Below, one piece after another: positions 47,700-57,183 of a stretch of 64,000 bases of DNA (its first letter is position 1; every line of letters starts with the position of its first letter). A model generated the notes under the pieces. The model made no database searches and had not been told where the DNA came from. It saw only the letters and a program-made list of their open reading frames with translations. Where the stretch lies: NCBI GenBank assembly GCA_030651695.1, contig JAUSCD010000008.1, positions 124,001 to 188,000 of the forward strand. The letters are read 5' to 3'. Both the position numbers and the translations under genes were made by a program. Source of the DNA: Pseudohongiella sp. (GTDB lineage Bacteria; Pseudomonadota; Gammaproteobacteria; Pseudomonadales; Pseudohongiellaceae).

Positions 47700-49340
47700 A
47701 TGAAGCTGCCCCGCGCTTATCTCCAGTCAGCTTATAACACTGTGATCAACACTTGTTGCTCCAACACATCACTGGCTGCATCGCTGCTGGCTCTGTGGAT
47801 TCTGCTCAGCACCTCCCTGGCGTGGAGCCAGATCAACGAGCCTTCACCGCTCCTCGCCTCGCAGACAGGTCCGGATTCAATTGACCGCACTGGCTTTGCG
47901 GCGCCCGGGCAGTTGAGCTGGTCCCCAATGACAGACTTTGAGCAAACCCTGCTCGAGCGCTTTATCAGCGAAGATGTATTCACTGCAAATGATCTGTTGT
48001 CTTTGTACTTGTTGGCTTCGGGTGACGTCCGTAACCGGCAACAAGTGCAAGACTTTCAGGCAAAGATTGACGCATTTTTTGAGCGGCATGACGATATCCT
48101 GCATATCCCGGATGAACGCGGACGCGGAGCTGCACTTCTGCAGCGCATGCATCACTATTTTTTACGCGTCGATGAAAGCACTCCGCTGGCCGGCTACGAC
48201 GAAGATCAAAGCCAACTCAGTGAGCTGCTGAGAAGCGGTGTCTACAACTGCATCAGTTCCGCCCTGTTGTATCTGGTGCTGGCTGAAACTGCGGGCCTGA
48301 CTACCGCTGGCGTGATCATGCCATCTCACGCTTTTGTGCAAGTGACGCTACCCGACGGACGTGTAGCCGATGTCGAAACCACGGCTGCCGACGGTTTTGA
48401 TGTAGTGCGCAATCAGGCATTTTTTGATCGCAGCGCTGACGAATGGTTCAGATCGAGACGTCTGGTGGTCCCAAGCTTTGCTGACTACGAACAGCGCCGC
48501 GTCGTCAGCGTCGCGGGACTGGGGTATGAAAGCCTCTGGAGTCAGCACACCACTGAAGCGCGCATGGATTACGCGGACCGACTGCGCCTGGCTGAATTCA
48601 GAGGTCTACTACAATCGGCAATACCGGATGCCCAGCACAATCGGCTGGTGTACTACTACAGAGAAGCGGAGTTCCTGCGCAACCAGAATGACGTTTTATT
48701 ATTCGATCGGTTGATGGCGCGGATAGATCCGTTTCTTGCCGGATTTGCCAATGTTGTTGCCTCCGACCTGTTCAGCGATCCGGTTTCTGCTGTGCCTCTG
48801 CTATTGCTTCAGGCTGAGCGCGCCGAGTGGAGGATCGGTCGGGGCAACGACACTGACGCGGCTGTGACACTGGCATTTGATGTGCTGCAGCAAGTGGATA
48901 CAGCAGTCATGAATGTGGATGTTATTCGCGATCTGGCCTACCGCGCTCTCCACACGCGGGTTTTATCGCTACTGAGCAGCGCTCAGTTTGCGCAGGCGCG
49001 CGGCCTCATTGAGCGCTTTCCTGCCGACTGCGCCGAATCCGGTTTCTGCATCAATGCACTCGAACAATACTATGTCACTCATGGGCGACAGTACTGGCAG
49101 GACAGCAACTGGCGGCGCACGATTTCGCTATATGAAGAGTATCTTGCCCGTGGCCTGCAGACGGAAAACCGGGAAGTTTTTGTAAGCAATCTGGAAACAG
49201 CTTACCTGAATCAGGCCGAGCAACATTGGTTCGACGAAGAGCGCGACGAAGCAGAATCTATTCTCGAGGTTTGTATTATCAGGGCACCGCAATCGCAGCG
49301 TTGTCAGCAACGTCTGCAAGCTGCGCGTCAGCGTCGTTAA
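47700..49340 (+). CDS. Exported transglutaminase-like protein with helical repeat tail
   Basis: A 546-residue protein with an N-terminal signal/anchor (LAASLLALWILLSTSLAWSQ). Residues about 100-250 look like a transglutaminase-like/SirB1-like papain fold, with a possible Cys-His-acid triad in GVYNCISSALLYL, IMPSHAFVQV and RVADVETTA. The C-terminal 250 residues are helical, TPR-like (AEQHWFDEERDEAESILEVC). Substrate unknown; it may cross-link or cleave envelope material. Its last 62 bases overlap the end of the convergent gene. Confidence 0.78.
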   Translation: MKLPRAYLQSAYNTVINTCCSNTSLAASLLALWILLSTSLAWSQINEPSPLLASQTGPDSIDRTGFAAPGQLSWSPMTDFEQTLLERFISEDVFTANDLLSLYLLASGDVRNRQQVQDFQAKIDAFFERHDDILHIPDERGRGAALLQRMHHYFLRVDESTPLAGYDEDQSQLSELLRSGVYNCISSALLYLVLAETAGLTTAGVIMPSHAFVQVTLPDGRVADVETTAADGFDVVRNQAFFDRSADEWFRSRRLVVPSFADYEQRRVVSVAGLGYESLWSQHTTEARMDYADRLRLAEFRGLLQSAIPDAQHNRLVYYYREAEFLRNQNDVLLFDRLMARIDPFLAGFANVVASDLFSDPVSAVPLLLLQAERAEWRIGRGNDTDAAVTLAFDVLQQVDTAVMNVDVIRDLAYRALHTRVLSLLSSAQFAQARGLIERFPADCAESGFCINALEQYYVTHGRQYWQDSNWRRTISLYEEYLARGLQTENREVFVSNLETAYLNQAEQHWFDEERDEAESILEVCIIRAPQSQRCQQRLQAARQRR

Positions 49341-50961
49341 CAGCACCCCAGTGCTGATCCCACTCCAGCAGATCAAACAGCCCGGCTGAAGGGAAGGCTG
49401 GCGGCCGACTGTAATTAAAACGCGGGTCATACCTGATATGGGTATAGAAGCGTGGTTCGGTGGCTGACACAGAACCTGCCACCAATGAACCATACACATG
49501 CAGTGTGCCTTGATGCCGGTCTCTGAAGCGGCGCACACTGAACCGTTGGCGGGCAAACAATGCGCCATGTATCTGCAAGTCTCCGTTGCCCGTGACCGAA
49601 ACCGGAGCTATTTCTATGCTGCCATCGCTGATCAGCGCCAGCGTGTCGGCAGAGTCCGCTGTGCTGTCTGCGTAAACCAGATTACCGGTAATCAGCACCT
49701 GTCTGGGGGAGTACACCAACACCCGTCCCGTAACCGTCCCTGACACCTCAATTCGCTTGCGCCCCTCACCAATAATTACCAGCCCGGCGGCCGGAATCTG
49801 CAGCTGCGTTTTTTGATTGTTCCCGATGTCAGTCAATAACACTCCGTCACTGCCTTGAAATTCCAGCCGGGCATCCGATCCCAACTCCACCACTGTTGCT
49901 CCGGAGTCGTACCATGACGCCGGCAGACTCTCACGGGGCACTGCAATACGTCCGGTGCCCGTGCGTATGCCGTTGGCAAACATCGTTGACTGGCGTACTC
50001 GTGAGGCCACTGACTGACGACTGGCAATCGTCACCTCACCTGCAAACTGCGGTCTGGCATGAGCTGCGACTTCAAAGTTTACTTCGGAATTGGCATGGAA
50101 CCTGCCCTCTATGCGGTCGTTGGACAACATCACGTTATCGTCCCAACGATTGACAAACTTGGCGTAGTGCGACAGCGCCCGCTCCTGCAAACGCGCACTC
50201 AACTGAAACGGCCTGCCATTGATCCGCCGCGTGACCGTAACGTTGATCTGTTGCAAACCTGTGAGAGCATCGACCGGCACAGCCACAGCGCTCACCTGAT
50301 CTGCCTCAGACAATCCCGGCAACTGCGACGTAAGTTGATTCAATGACAATAAACCTGATTCCACGCCGGACTGATTTATACGGTCAAGCAGATGTTGTAT
50401 CGCTGAGCGCATCTCACTGACAGCCGGCTCTGTCATTGGCAGGAAAGCAGGCGCTATTGCAGGGACGGGAGGCGGAAGCGATGTGCTGATTTCAGCAGTT
50501 GTGGTAAGCGGTGTTTGCAGAGATTCAATTATTTCGGTAACAGCAGACATAGGTTCGGTAGCAGCAGGCATAGAGCTGCCTGTCAGGGTCTGTACGATTG
50601 CCCGTGCCCCGGGGTTAACAAAACGCTCCTGACCAGGTTGCCCCTGATCCGGCTCAGCAAGGGGTGACGGCTGCGGGCCCTGCTCTGTCTCAGCGCGTTG
50701 TAGCGACGCAGCGCTTTTCATATCCGCAACGTCTGGCATCGTCGCAACGCCCGGCTGACTCTCATCGGGCGAGTCAGATTCGGTGGATGGCAGGAGCGTC
50801 AGTAACATGCCCTCTTCCATGGGCTGCTCATTCCGGGACATCTGCAGCGACAGCAGCGCCAGCACGGGCAAATGTAAAACAATAGAACATAACGCAGCCC
50901 ACAACAGCGGGCGACGCAGCATGTCAGAAAAAAACTGTGTTGTTTTTGGTCTAACGTTCAT
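49279..50961 (-). CDS. Single-pass envelope protein with bactofilin-like beta domain
   Basis: About 560 residues from ATG 50961. One membrane helix near the N-terminus (LLWAALCSIVLHLPVLALLSL, TonB-like in style), a long Pro/Ser/Glu-rich linker (to about residue 190), a short helix region, then a C-terminal beta-rich domain of repeated short strands (EGRFHANSEVNFEVAAHA, LVIIGEGRKRIEVSGTVTGR, ISDGSIEIAPVSVTGNGDLQ) reminiscent of bactofilin or DUF4900-type beta-helices. I do not recognise the gene. It lies beside a transglutaminase-like gene whose 3' end it overlaps. Confidence 0.7.
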   Translation of the reverse strand: MNVRPKTTQFFSDMLRRPLLWAALCSIVLHLPVLALLSLQMSRNEQPMEEGMLLTLLPSTESDSPDESQPGVATMPDVADMKSAASLQRAETEQGPQPSPLAEPDQGQPGQERFVNPGARAIVQTLTGSSMPAATEPMSAVTEIIESLQTPLTTTAEISTSLPPPVPAIAPAFLPMTEPAVSEMRSAIQHLLDRINQSGVESGLLSLNQLTSQLPGLSEADQVSAVAVPVDALTGLQQINVTVTRRINGRPFQLSARLQERALSHYAKFVNRWDDNVMLSNDRIEGRFHANSEVNFEVAAHARPQFAGEVTIASRQSVASRVRQSTMFANGIRTGTGRIAVPRESLPASWYDSGATVVELGSDARLEFQGSDGVLLTDIGNNQKTQLQIPAAGLVIIGEGRKRIEVSGTVTGRVLVYSPRQVLITGNLVYADSTADSADTLALISDGSIEIAPVSVTGNGDLQIHGALFARQRFSVRRFRDRHQGTLHVYGSLVAGSVSATEPRFYTHIRYDPRFNYSRPPAFPSAGLFDLLEWDQHWGAVNDADAQLADVADNAAIAVP

Positions 50962-51015
50962 ACGCGTACCTGGCGGGCAGCTTTTAAGAACGTGCAACCT
51001 GATTATAATTAAGTC

Positions 51016-53475
51016 TTAGCGTTTTGCCAGCGCCGGCTCAACCAGCGCTTTCAGCAGTACTGGAAGCAGGCACAGGCCGGTCAGCAGCGCCAGAATCATC
51101 GCCAGCGCTGTCAGCAGACCAAACAGAATACTGGGTACAAAGTCCGAAAATGCCAATATCGAAAAGCCAGCCACAATCAGCAACGAGGTGTACAGAATAG
51201 CTATCCCCACACTGCCGTGTGTGCGCCTGATGGCATCAGCGTAGCTATGCTGTTTACGCTCTTCCAGATAACGGTGGATAAAGTGAATGGTGTCATCCAC
51301 TGCGATGCCCATCGCTATCGCCGCAATTGTTATTGTCATCAGATCCAGCGGAATTCCCAGCCAGCCCATGGTGCCCAGAATAGCCAGTGTCGAAAGTATA
51401 TTGGGAACAATGGCTGCAATCGCCACACGGAACGAGCGGAAGATCACCAGAAACGTTAACAGCAATACTGCAAACACAATCCCCATCGTGAGAATCTGTG
51501 ACGTGTACAGTTGCTGCATGATGTCCTGATACAGTACAAACAGGTTGGTCAGCTGATAGTCTGATTCATCAACTCCGCTCTCAGCCAGATCCGTGCGAAT
51601 GTCGTCGAGCAACTGTTGCCGGTTTAATCCTTCTGTCAGATCCTGAATCCAGATGTTCATACGAATCTGCCCGGTCTCCTCATCAAGAAAAGCGCCCAGC
51701 AGATCTTCCCGGAAAGTTTCATCCATCATCCAGTACACGGCAGTCAGCTCGTACTCAGTCAATGGCGCGTTGTTGTTAAGTTCGCGCGCAAGATCAGTCA
51801 GATTGACCGCTGAAAGAATGCGACCCGTCGCCTCATGTTCGCCGATGCGGTGTTGTATGAGCTGAAGTCTCTGCACCGTTTCAGCAGACATGATCAGATC
51901 AGGATTACCCGGACGCTGTGGCGGCGTGTAGATCAGATCCAGTGGTGTGGAGCCACCAAACTCCCTGTCAATATAAGCCAGTTCCTGATGTACCTGTGTT
52001 GACGCGCGAAAATAGTTTATAAAACTGTTTTCCACCGTCAGCCACAGTATTCCACTCAGACTGAACGCCGCCAGTGCCAGACTCAATACTGTGATAATAC
52101 CGGTTCGCTTTAATGCAAAACGGCTGAATCCTGCCACTATTGCGTTGGCAAAACCGAGTTCCGGCTTCTCCCGCTTTTTTGCCAGCAGCTCGAGTACGAC
52201 AGGAAAAACAATCAGGCTGACGGCAATGGATACGAACATCGCGATGATCATCATCCAGCCAAAACTGATGACCGGTTGCAGACCACTGAAGACCAGCGAG
52301 CCAAAACCCACGGAAGTGGTTATGCCAGCAAAAAAACATGGTCCGACTTTGCGCATCAGCGTTTCACGAATAAGACTTCGCTGATTCTGTTCGCTGTCTG
52401 ATTTGGTATCAGATGCGTTGGCCAGTTCGCGATACTGCACGATCAGGTGAATCACAATGGCCAGCGTGAGTATCAGCTGCAAGGCTATAAAATTGGATGA
52501 AATGACGGTTGCTTTCATGCCCAGCATGGCAAACAGACCGATGGTGGTCAGTACGCTGATAGAACAGCACACAACAGGAATCAGCACCCAACGCAGCGCC
52601 CGGAAAAGCACCAGCAGCATCAGACAAATGCCGAGCGCCATGGCGCTGCCGAACACCACCAGATCGTTGACGATAATCTGGATCAATTGATAAGCGAGCA
52701 CATGAACGCCGCCAAGATGAATATCAGCTTCGGTATTGTAGTTTTGCAATATCTGCCGAATCTGTTCGATCTCCTGGGTGCGCGCTTGCGAGAGTTCAGT
52801 CTGCAGCGGTTCAACAGCAGCCTCGAGCCGCTTCATTTCCTGCTCATCTTCAGCAGAATAATTACCCTGCTGATACCGCACGTTCAGATCCGTCATCTGC
52901 GAGTTCAGCTCACTCAACTCTGGATTGCTGCGGAACAACACCTGCAAGGCTGCAGCTGTCAGATCTTCATTGACCAACAGATTTTCGTAAATCGGGTGAC
53001 CGCTGAACTCTTCCTCCAGCGCTGCAAGATTAAAACTTCCGGCTTCAATAGTAAGCTGGGTCAAATCCACATTGCCTGAGAGCAGATTCTGACTTTGAGA
53101 AAAAACCGGGACATTTAAAATGGATCGCACAGATTCAACACGGTCAAGTGCCAACAACTCATCGCTCAGGCGCGACAGTGCAGCAAAAGACTGTTCGGAG
53201 ATAACCGGATAATTCAGCGGCTCAAAGGTAACCAGCAAAAATTCCTGTGGTGCAAAACGCTGACCAACCAACTGTGTCTGCACATAGAGTTCATTGTCGC
53301 GAGTCAGCAGCGTGTCCGGTGAAGCATCAATGCTGAAGTTTGGTGCCTGTGAACCAACAGCCGCAGTGATAATCAGGAAAGCGGTCAATACGGTTTTAGG
53401 CCAGCTCAATAACAGATCAACAGACTTGCCCAACAAGGTATCAATCATGGTTTTATTGCTGTCTGTACTGGGCAT
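51016..53475 (-). CDS. RND/MMPL-type exporter (HpnN-like)
   Basis: An 819-residue inner-membrane protein with two repeats of one helix, a periplasmic domain and five helices. Motifs are FAPQEFLLVTFEPLNYPVIS in loop 1 and IAAIAMGIAVDDTIHFIHRY in the second helix set (the usual Asp-Asp proton relay). Its ATG (GGGAG 8 bases upstream) lies inside the end of mlaA, an overlap of 23 bases. The link with MlaA suggests transport of phospholipid, hopanoid or other lipid across the envelope. Confidence 0.87.
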   Translation of the reverse strand: MPSTDSNKTMIDTLLGKSVDLLLSWPKTVLTAFLIITAAVGSQAPNFSIDASPDTLLTRDNELYVQTQLVGQRFAPQEFLLVTFEPLNYPVISEQSFAALSRLSDELLALDRVESVRSILNVPVFSQSQNLLSGNVDLTQLTIEAGSFNLAALEEEFSGHPIYENLLVNEDLTAAALQVLFRSNPELSELNSQMTDLNVRYQQGNYSAEDEQEMKRLEAAVEPLQTELSQARTQEIEQIRQILQNYNTEADIHLGGVHVLAYQLIQIIVNDLVVFGSAMALGICLMLLVLFRALRWVLIPVVCCSISVLTTIGLFAMLGMKATVISSNFIALQLILTLAIVIHLIVQYRELANASDTKSDSEQNQRSLIRETLMRKVGPCFFAGITTSVGFGSLVFSGLQPVISFGWMMIIAMFVSIAVSLIVFPVVLELLAKKREKPELGFANAIVAGFSRFALKRTGIITVLSLALAAFSLSGILWLTVENSFINYFRASTQVHQELAYIDREFGGSTPLDLIYTPPQRPGNPDLIMSAETVQRLQLIQHRIGEHEATGRILSAVNLTDLARELNNNAPLTEYELTAVYWMMDETFREDLLGAFLDEETGQIRMNIWIQDLTEGLNRQQLLDDIRTDLAESGVDESDYQLTNLFVLYQDIMQQLYTSQILTMGIVFAVLLLTFLVIFRSFRVAIAAIVPNILSTLAILGTMGWLGIPLDLMTITIAAIAMGIAVDDTIHFIHRYLEERKQHSYADAIRRTHGSVGIAILYTSLLIVAGFSILAFSDFVPSILFGLLTALAMILALLTGLCLLPVLLKALVEPALAKR

Positions 53476-54247
53476 CCCGCAATCTCCCTTGCAGATGAAG
53501 ATTTCTCATGAATATATAGGGATCTTCACTTTCCGCACGCAGTGTCAGATAGCCCTCTGCTGTGGGCGAGAACTCCTGGAAATTGTCAAACACCCGAATC
53601 ACCGTTGATTCCGGGTTGTCCATATAACCCAGCGGATTCAGCAGACTGTCAAAAAATACGGAACTGCCATCCCGGATATTGGAAGGCCCTATAAAAGGCA
53701 GCACCAGATAAGCCCCATAACCGGCGCCATACTGAGTCAGGGTCTGACGCATGCCGGTTTGATTGCGCGCAATATCAAAGCTGCTGGTGGCAGGATCCAT
53801 AATGCCCACGATACCCACTGTGGAGTTGATCAGAAACCGCGCTGTTTCTCTGCCCGCTTCACGGCCGTTAAGCTGCAGCAGATGATTCACAATGGAAATG
53901 GGGGATTTGATATTGTCGAAAAAATTGCCGATGCCGGTGCGAATGGGAACCGGGGCTTTCTGGTAAGTACGGGCCGCAGGGATGAGAACGTACCGGTAGG
54001 ACACATCATTAAAGGCAAATATGGCACGGTTCAGACGTATCAAGGGGTCGTCAAATCCGGTCTCGGCTTCACTGTCGCTATACGCCACTACGTTGGGCTG
54101 AATTCCCGTACCTGCCAACGGCCCGGTTTCCGCCTGACTCAAGGCCTCGGGGCGGGTCTGCTGATTCTGCTCCGACACTGCAGCGCAGGCACCGAGCGAG
54201 ACAATAGACAGAAAAATCACTACCTTCAATGGATACAACGGACGCAT
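53453..54247 (-). CDS. mlaA: MlaA (VacJ) family outer-membrane lipoprotein
   Basis: A 264-residue lipoprotein (lipobox SLGAC) of the MlaA family: FDDPLIRLNRAIFAFNDVSYRYVL, VRTGIGNFFDN-like PIRTGIGNFFDNIKSPISIV, TRFLINSTVG-like ARFLINSTVGIVGIMDPA and YGAYLVLPFIGPSNIRD. These proteins remove mislocalised phospholipid from the outer-membrane outer leaflet. AGGAGGAGAAG precedes ATG 54247. It is co-transcribed with an RND exporter rather than mlaBCDEF. Confidence 0.9.
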   Translation of the reverse strand: MRPLYPLKVVIFLSIVSLGACAAVSEQNQQTRPEALSQAETGPLAGTGIQPNVVAYSDSEAETGFDDPLIRLNRAIFAFNDVSYRYVLIPAARTYQKAPVPIRTGIGNFFDNIKSPISIVNHLLQLNGREAGRETARFLINSTVGIVGIMDPATSSFDIARNQTGMRQTLTQYGAGYGAYLVLPFIGPSNIRDGSSVFFDSLLNPLGYMDNPESTVIRVFDNFQEFSPTAEGYLTLRAESEDPYIFMRNLHLQGRLRDAQYRQQ

Positions 54248-54609
54248 AGTCACTTCTCCTCCTGAGTCTGGCTGACATTGTGCACTTACCTGAGACAAAG
54301 ACAACCTTTGCCAGGTCTTCATGTCTGAACCGGCTGGTCGCGGCTCACGGTGCGATTCAGGTCCGGTTAAGGCCCGGAACTGTAATCTCTTTTTATCGAA
54401 TGGACTGTGCGTTCCGTCTCGTACGGCAAGGGGCTATAGGTGTGTCAACTTGATTACAGAGTAGGGATGGCTTATTCTTCGGTCGTCCGATTTTTGACTA
54501 CCATCACACCCCCTCAAATCCAATCGCTGCGAGCTTAGTGGCCGGAGAACGAGGCCGAGTCGGCTGCCTATTGAGCAAGAAATAAAGACCTGAATCCGGG
54601 GAGAGAAGA
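54248..54609. other. 362-base divergent region before the PQQ dehydrogenase
   Basis: No gene. It holds the promoters of mlaA (minus) and of the PQQ dehydrogenase (plus). The best plus-strand candidate is listed separately. A purine-rich ribosome-binding site (GGGGAGAGAAG) stands directly before the ATG at 54610. Confidence 0.5.
54450..54478 (+). promoter_or_regulatory. Possible sigma-70 promoter of the PQQ dehydrogenase operon
   Basis: TTGATT (54450-54455), a 17-base spacer and TATTCT (54473-54478) match the -35/-10 pattern in five and four of six positions. It would give a leader of about 125 bases. Confidence 0.35.
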
Positions 54610-56535
54610 ATGATAAAAAGCAAACGTTTGTTGTCGGCGCTTATTGTAAGTGCCGGTACCCTCATGAGTGCCCCTATGGCTTTCAGCCAGTCAGGCACCG
54701 ATGTCTCAATGGGAGACTGGCCTGATTACAACGGCAATATGGCCGCCCAGCGCTATTCACCACTTGACCAGATCAATGCTGACAATGTCAGCTCATTGCA
54801 GATTGCCTGGCGCTTTCCCACTGATAGCTTTGGCTCCCAGCCTGAGTTCGGTGCAACTTTTACGCCACTGGAAGTCGATGGTGTGTTGTACACCACTGTA
54901 GGCGCTCAGCGTGACATCGTGGCTATTGATGCTGTCACCGGTGAGATGCTGTGGCAGTGGCAGGCCAATGAAGGTGCACGCTTTGATGCGGCGCCGCGCA
55001 AGGGCTCAGGCCGTGGCGTGGCGTTCTGGCGCGATGGCGACAAACGCCGTGTAATCACTATCACTCCGGGCTTCTTCCTGGTGTCTCTGGATGCCGCTAC
55101 CGGCCTGCCAGATCCTGAATTCGGGGAAAACGGCATCATTGATATGCAACAGGGCCTGCGTCTGGGCCTTGGCCGTGAAGATCTCGACATCGGCTCCTCC
55201 ATGCCGCCATTTGTTATGGATGATGTGATTGTTGTTGGTCCGGCCATGGCGGTATCCATGCGTCCACCATCAAAATACAACGTCAAAGGTGATGTGCGCG
55301 CTTATAGTGCTCACACCGGCGAGCATCTGTGGACCTTCAAAACCATTCCTGAACGCGGCGAACCCGGCAGCGAGACCTGGCTGGGCGATGGCGCGGAAAT
55401 TTCTGGTAACGCCGGCGTATGGGCACCAATGTCTGGTGACCCCGAGCTTGGCCTGGTGTATCTGCCTGTTGAATCAGCCACTGGCGACCGCTACGGCGGA
55501 GACCGCCCGGGCGACAACCTTTACACCAATAGCGTAGTAGCCGTGGATGTGAAAACCGGTGAGCGCAAGTGGCACTACCAGCTGATCCATCACGACATCT
55601 GGGACTGGGACAACCCCGCCGCTCCGATTCTGGCGGATCTGCCTAATGGTCGAAAGATTGTCATGCAGGTCACCAAACAGTCGTTTGTGTACACCTTCGA
55701 CCGCGCAACCGGCGAACCCATCTGGGACATCGAAGAACTGCCGGTTCCCGCTGGCGATGTTCCTGGTGAGTGGTACTCCCCGACTCAACCTTTCCCGACC
55801 AGGCCTGCCGGCTTTGATCGCCAGGGTATTACCGAAGACGACCTGATCGATTTCACGCCTGAGCTGCGCGCTGCAGCACTGGAAGCGATCAAGCCTTTCC
55901 GTCTTGGCACTAACCTGTATTCACCGCCTTCTCTGGCAGATGCACCTGATGGTACAACCGGCACGCTGAGCCTGCCGTCTGCCACCGGTGGCGCAAACTG
56001 GGAAGGTGCTGCGATGGATCCGGACACCGGCATGCTGTACGTGCCGTCCAGAACAACAGTTGCAGTGCTGTCAGTTGCCAAAGATGAAAACTCGGATGTC
56101 GACTACAGCATGGCCTTGGGTGTGCGTGTTCCGCGCGCCATGGGCCTGCCGATTGTGAAGCCGCCTTATGGCCGTATCACAGCGATCGATATGAACAGCG
56201 GTGATCACCAGTGGATGATTGCCAATGCCGATACCCCGGCAGCAATCGCCAGCAACCCTGCCCTGGCTGGCATTGAGCTGCCCAGAACCGGCGTAGAAAC
56301 CAAATCCGGCCTGCTGTTGACCAAAACCCTGCTGTTTGCCGGCGAAGGCGTTGGTGGTGGCCCGATGCTGCGCGCACATGACAAGCAGACTGGTGAAATC
56401 GTAGCCGAAATTGAAATGCCCGGCACTCAGACCGGACAGCCATTTACTTACGAACACAATGGCAAGCAGTATATTGGCATGGTGGTGAGTGCACGCGGTT
56501 CGGCTTCCGAACTGGTGGTGTACGCACTTCCGTAA
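54610..56535 (+). CDS. PQQ-dependent quinoprotein dehydrogenase, no cytochrome domain
   Basis: A 641-residue periplasmic eight-blade propeller dehydrogenase. Signal peptide to SAPMAFSQ; GDWPDYNGNMAAQRYSPLDQ at the start of the first blade; repeated W-motifs such as VDVKTGERKWHYQLIHHDIW; and QLIHHDIWDWDNPAAP, a family hallmark near the PQQ pocket. There is no CxxCH, so unlike type II alcohol dehydrogenases it lacks a haem domain and needs another electron acceptor. No pqq biosynthesis gene is present in the window. Two YceI genes follow in the same direction. The oxidised sugar or alcohol is not known. Confidence 0.92.
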   Translation: MIKSKRLLSALIVSAGTLMSAPMAFSQSGTDVSMGDWPDYNGNMAAQRYSPLDQINADNVSSLQIAWRFPTDSFGSQPEFGATFTPLEVDGVLYTTVGAQRDIVAIDAVTGEMLWQWQANEGARFDAAPRKGSGRGVAFWRDGDKRRVITITPGFFLVSLDAATGLPDPEFGENGIIDMQQGLRLGLGREDLDIGSSMPPFVMDDVIVVGPAMAVSMRPPSKYNVKGDVRAYSAHTGEHLWTFKTIPERGEPGSETWLGDGAEISGNAGVWAPMSGDPELGLVYLPVESATGDRYGGDRPGDNLYTNSVVAVDVKTGERKWHYQLIHHDIWDWDNPAAPILADLPNGRKIVMQVTKQSFVYTFDRATGEPIWDIEELPVPAGDVPGEWYSPTQPFPTRPAGFDRQGITEDDLIDFTPELRAAALEAIKPFRLGTNLYSPPSLADAPDGTTGTLSLPSATGGANWEGAAMDPDTGMLYVPSRTTVAVLSVAKDENSDVDYSMALGVRVPRAMGLPIVKPPYGRITAIDMNSGDHQWMIANADTPAAIASNPALAGIELPRTGVETKSGLLLTKTLLFAGEGVGGGPMLRAHDKQTGEIVAEIEMPGTQTGQPFTYEHNGKQYIGMVVSARGSASELVVYALP

Positions 56536-56586
56536 TGAGCTTTACCCTGATTCGCCTTACCGTGATTAGAACCGAGGAGTTGTAGT

Positions 56587-57150
56587 ATGCGTAATTTCTT
56601 TGCTAAAGCGGCGCTTGCGCCGCTGCTGTTGGCCTCCAGTGTGTCTGCGCAGGCAGCCACCTGGGTCATGGATCCGGAAGGCTCCAGCGTGATTTTCAAG
56701 TATTCGTACTCAGACACGCCGTATCAGGGTGAATTCAAGAATGTCACAGCGACTTTCGAGATCGATCCGCTGAGCCCGTCAAACTGCAAATTCGAAGTGA
56801 ATATCCCTATTGCCGACATCGATGTCGGCGACGAGGAAACATTGAGTTACATGCTGGATATCGAACTGTTCGATGTTGACCAGTTCCCGACAGCACGTTT
56901 TGTGGCGGACAAGTGTACGCTGGATTCACTGAACTCCTTTACGGCAGCTGGCTCAGTCACCATCCGTGATGTAACCCAGCCGATCAGCTTCCCATTTAAA
57001 CTGGATATCGAAGGCATGCGTTTCCGTCTGACCAGTGAAGTGACTCTGAAGCGTCTGGATTTTGGTGTAGGTCAAGGTTACTTCGCAAACACATCGGCGA
57101 TTCCGAACGACGTAGTCGTATCGGTAGACGTCTATGCTGTGATGAAGTAG
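56587..57150 (+). CDS. YceI family periplasmic protein
   Basis: A 187-residue lipocalin-like protein with a Sec signal (MRNFFAKAALAPLLLASSVS to AQA). Features of the YceI fold: TWVMDPEGSSVIFKYSYSDT, FDVDQFPTARFVAD and GSVTIRDVTQPISFPFKLD. Family members bind long polyisoprenoids such as ubiquinone. Its GAGGAG site is 8 bases before the ATG. It lies 51 bases after the PQQ dehydrogenase and is probably in the same operon. Confidence 0.92.
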   Translation: MRNFFAKAALAPLLLASSVSAQAATWVMDPEGSSVIFKYSYSDTPYQGEFKNVTATFEIDPLSPSNCKFEVNIPIADIDVGDEETLSYMLDIELFDVDQFPTARFVADKCTLDSLNSFTAAGSVTIRDVTQPISFPFKLDIEGMRFRLTSEVTLKRLDFGVGQGYFANTSAIPNDVVVSVDVYAVMK

Positions 57151-57183
57151 TTCAACAGATCACGTTTCGTATAGGACATGTAA

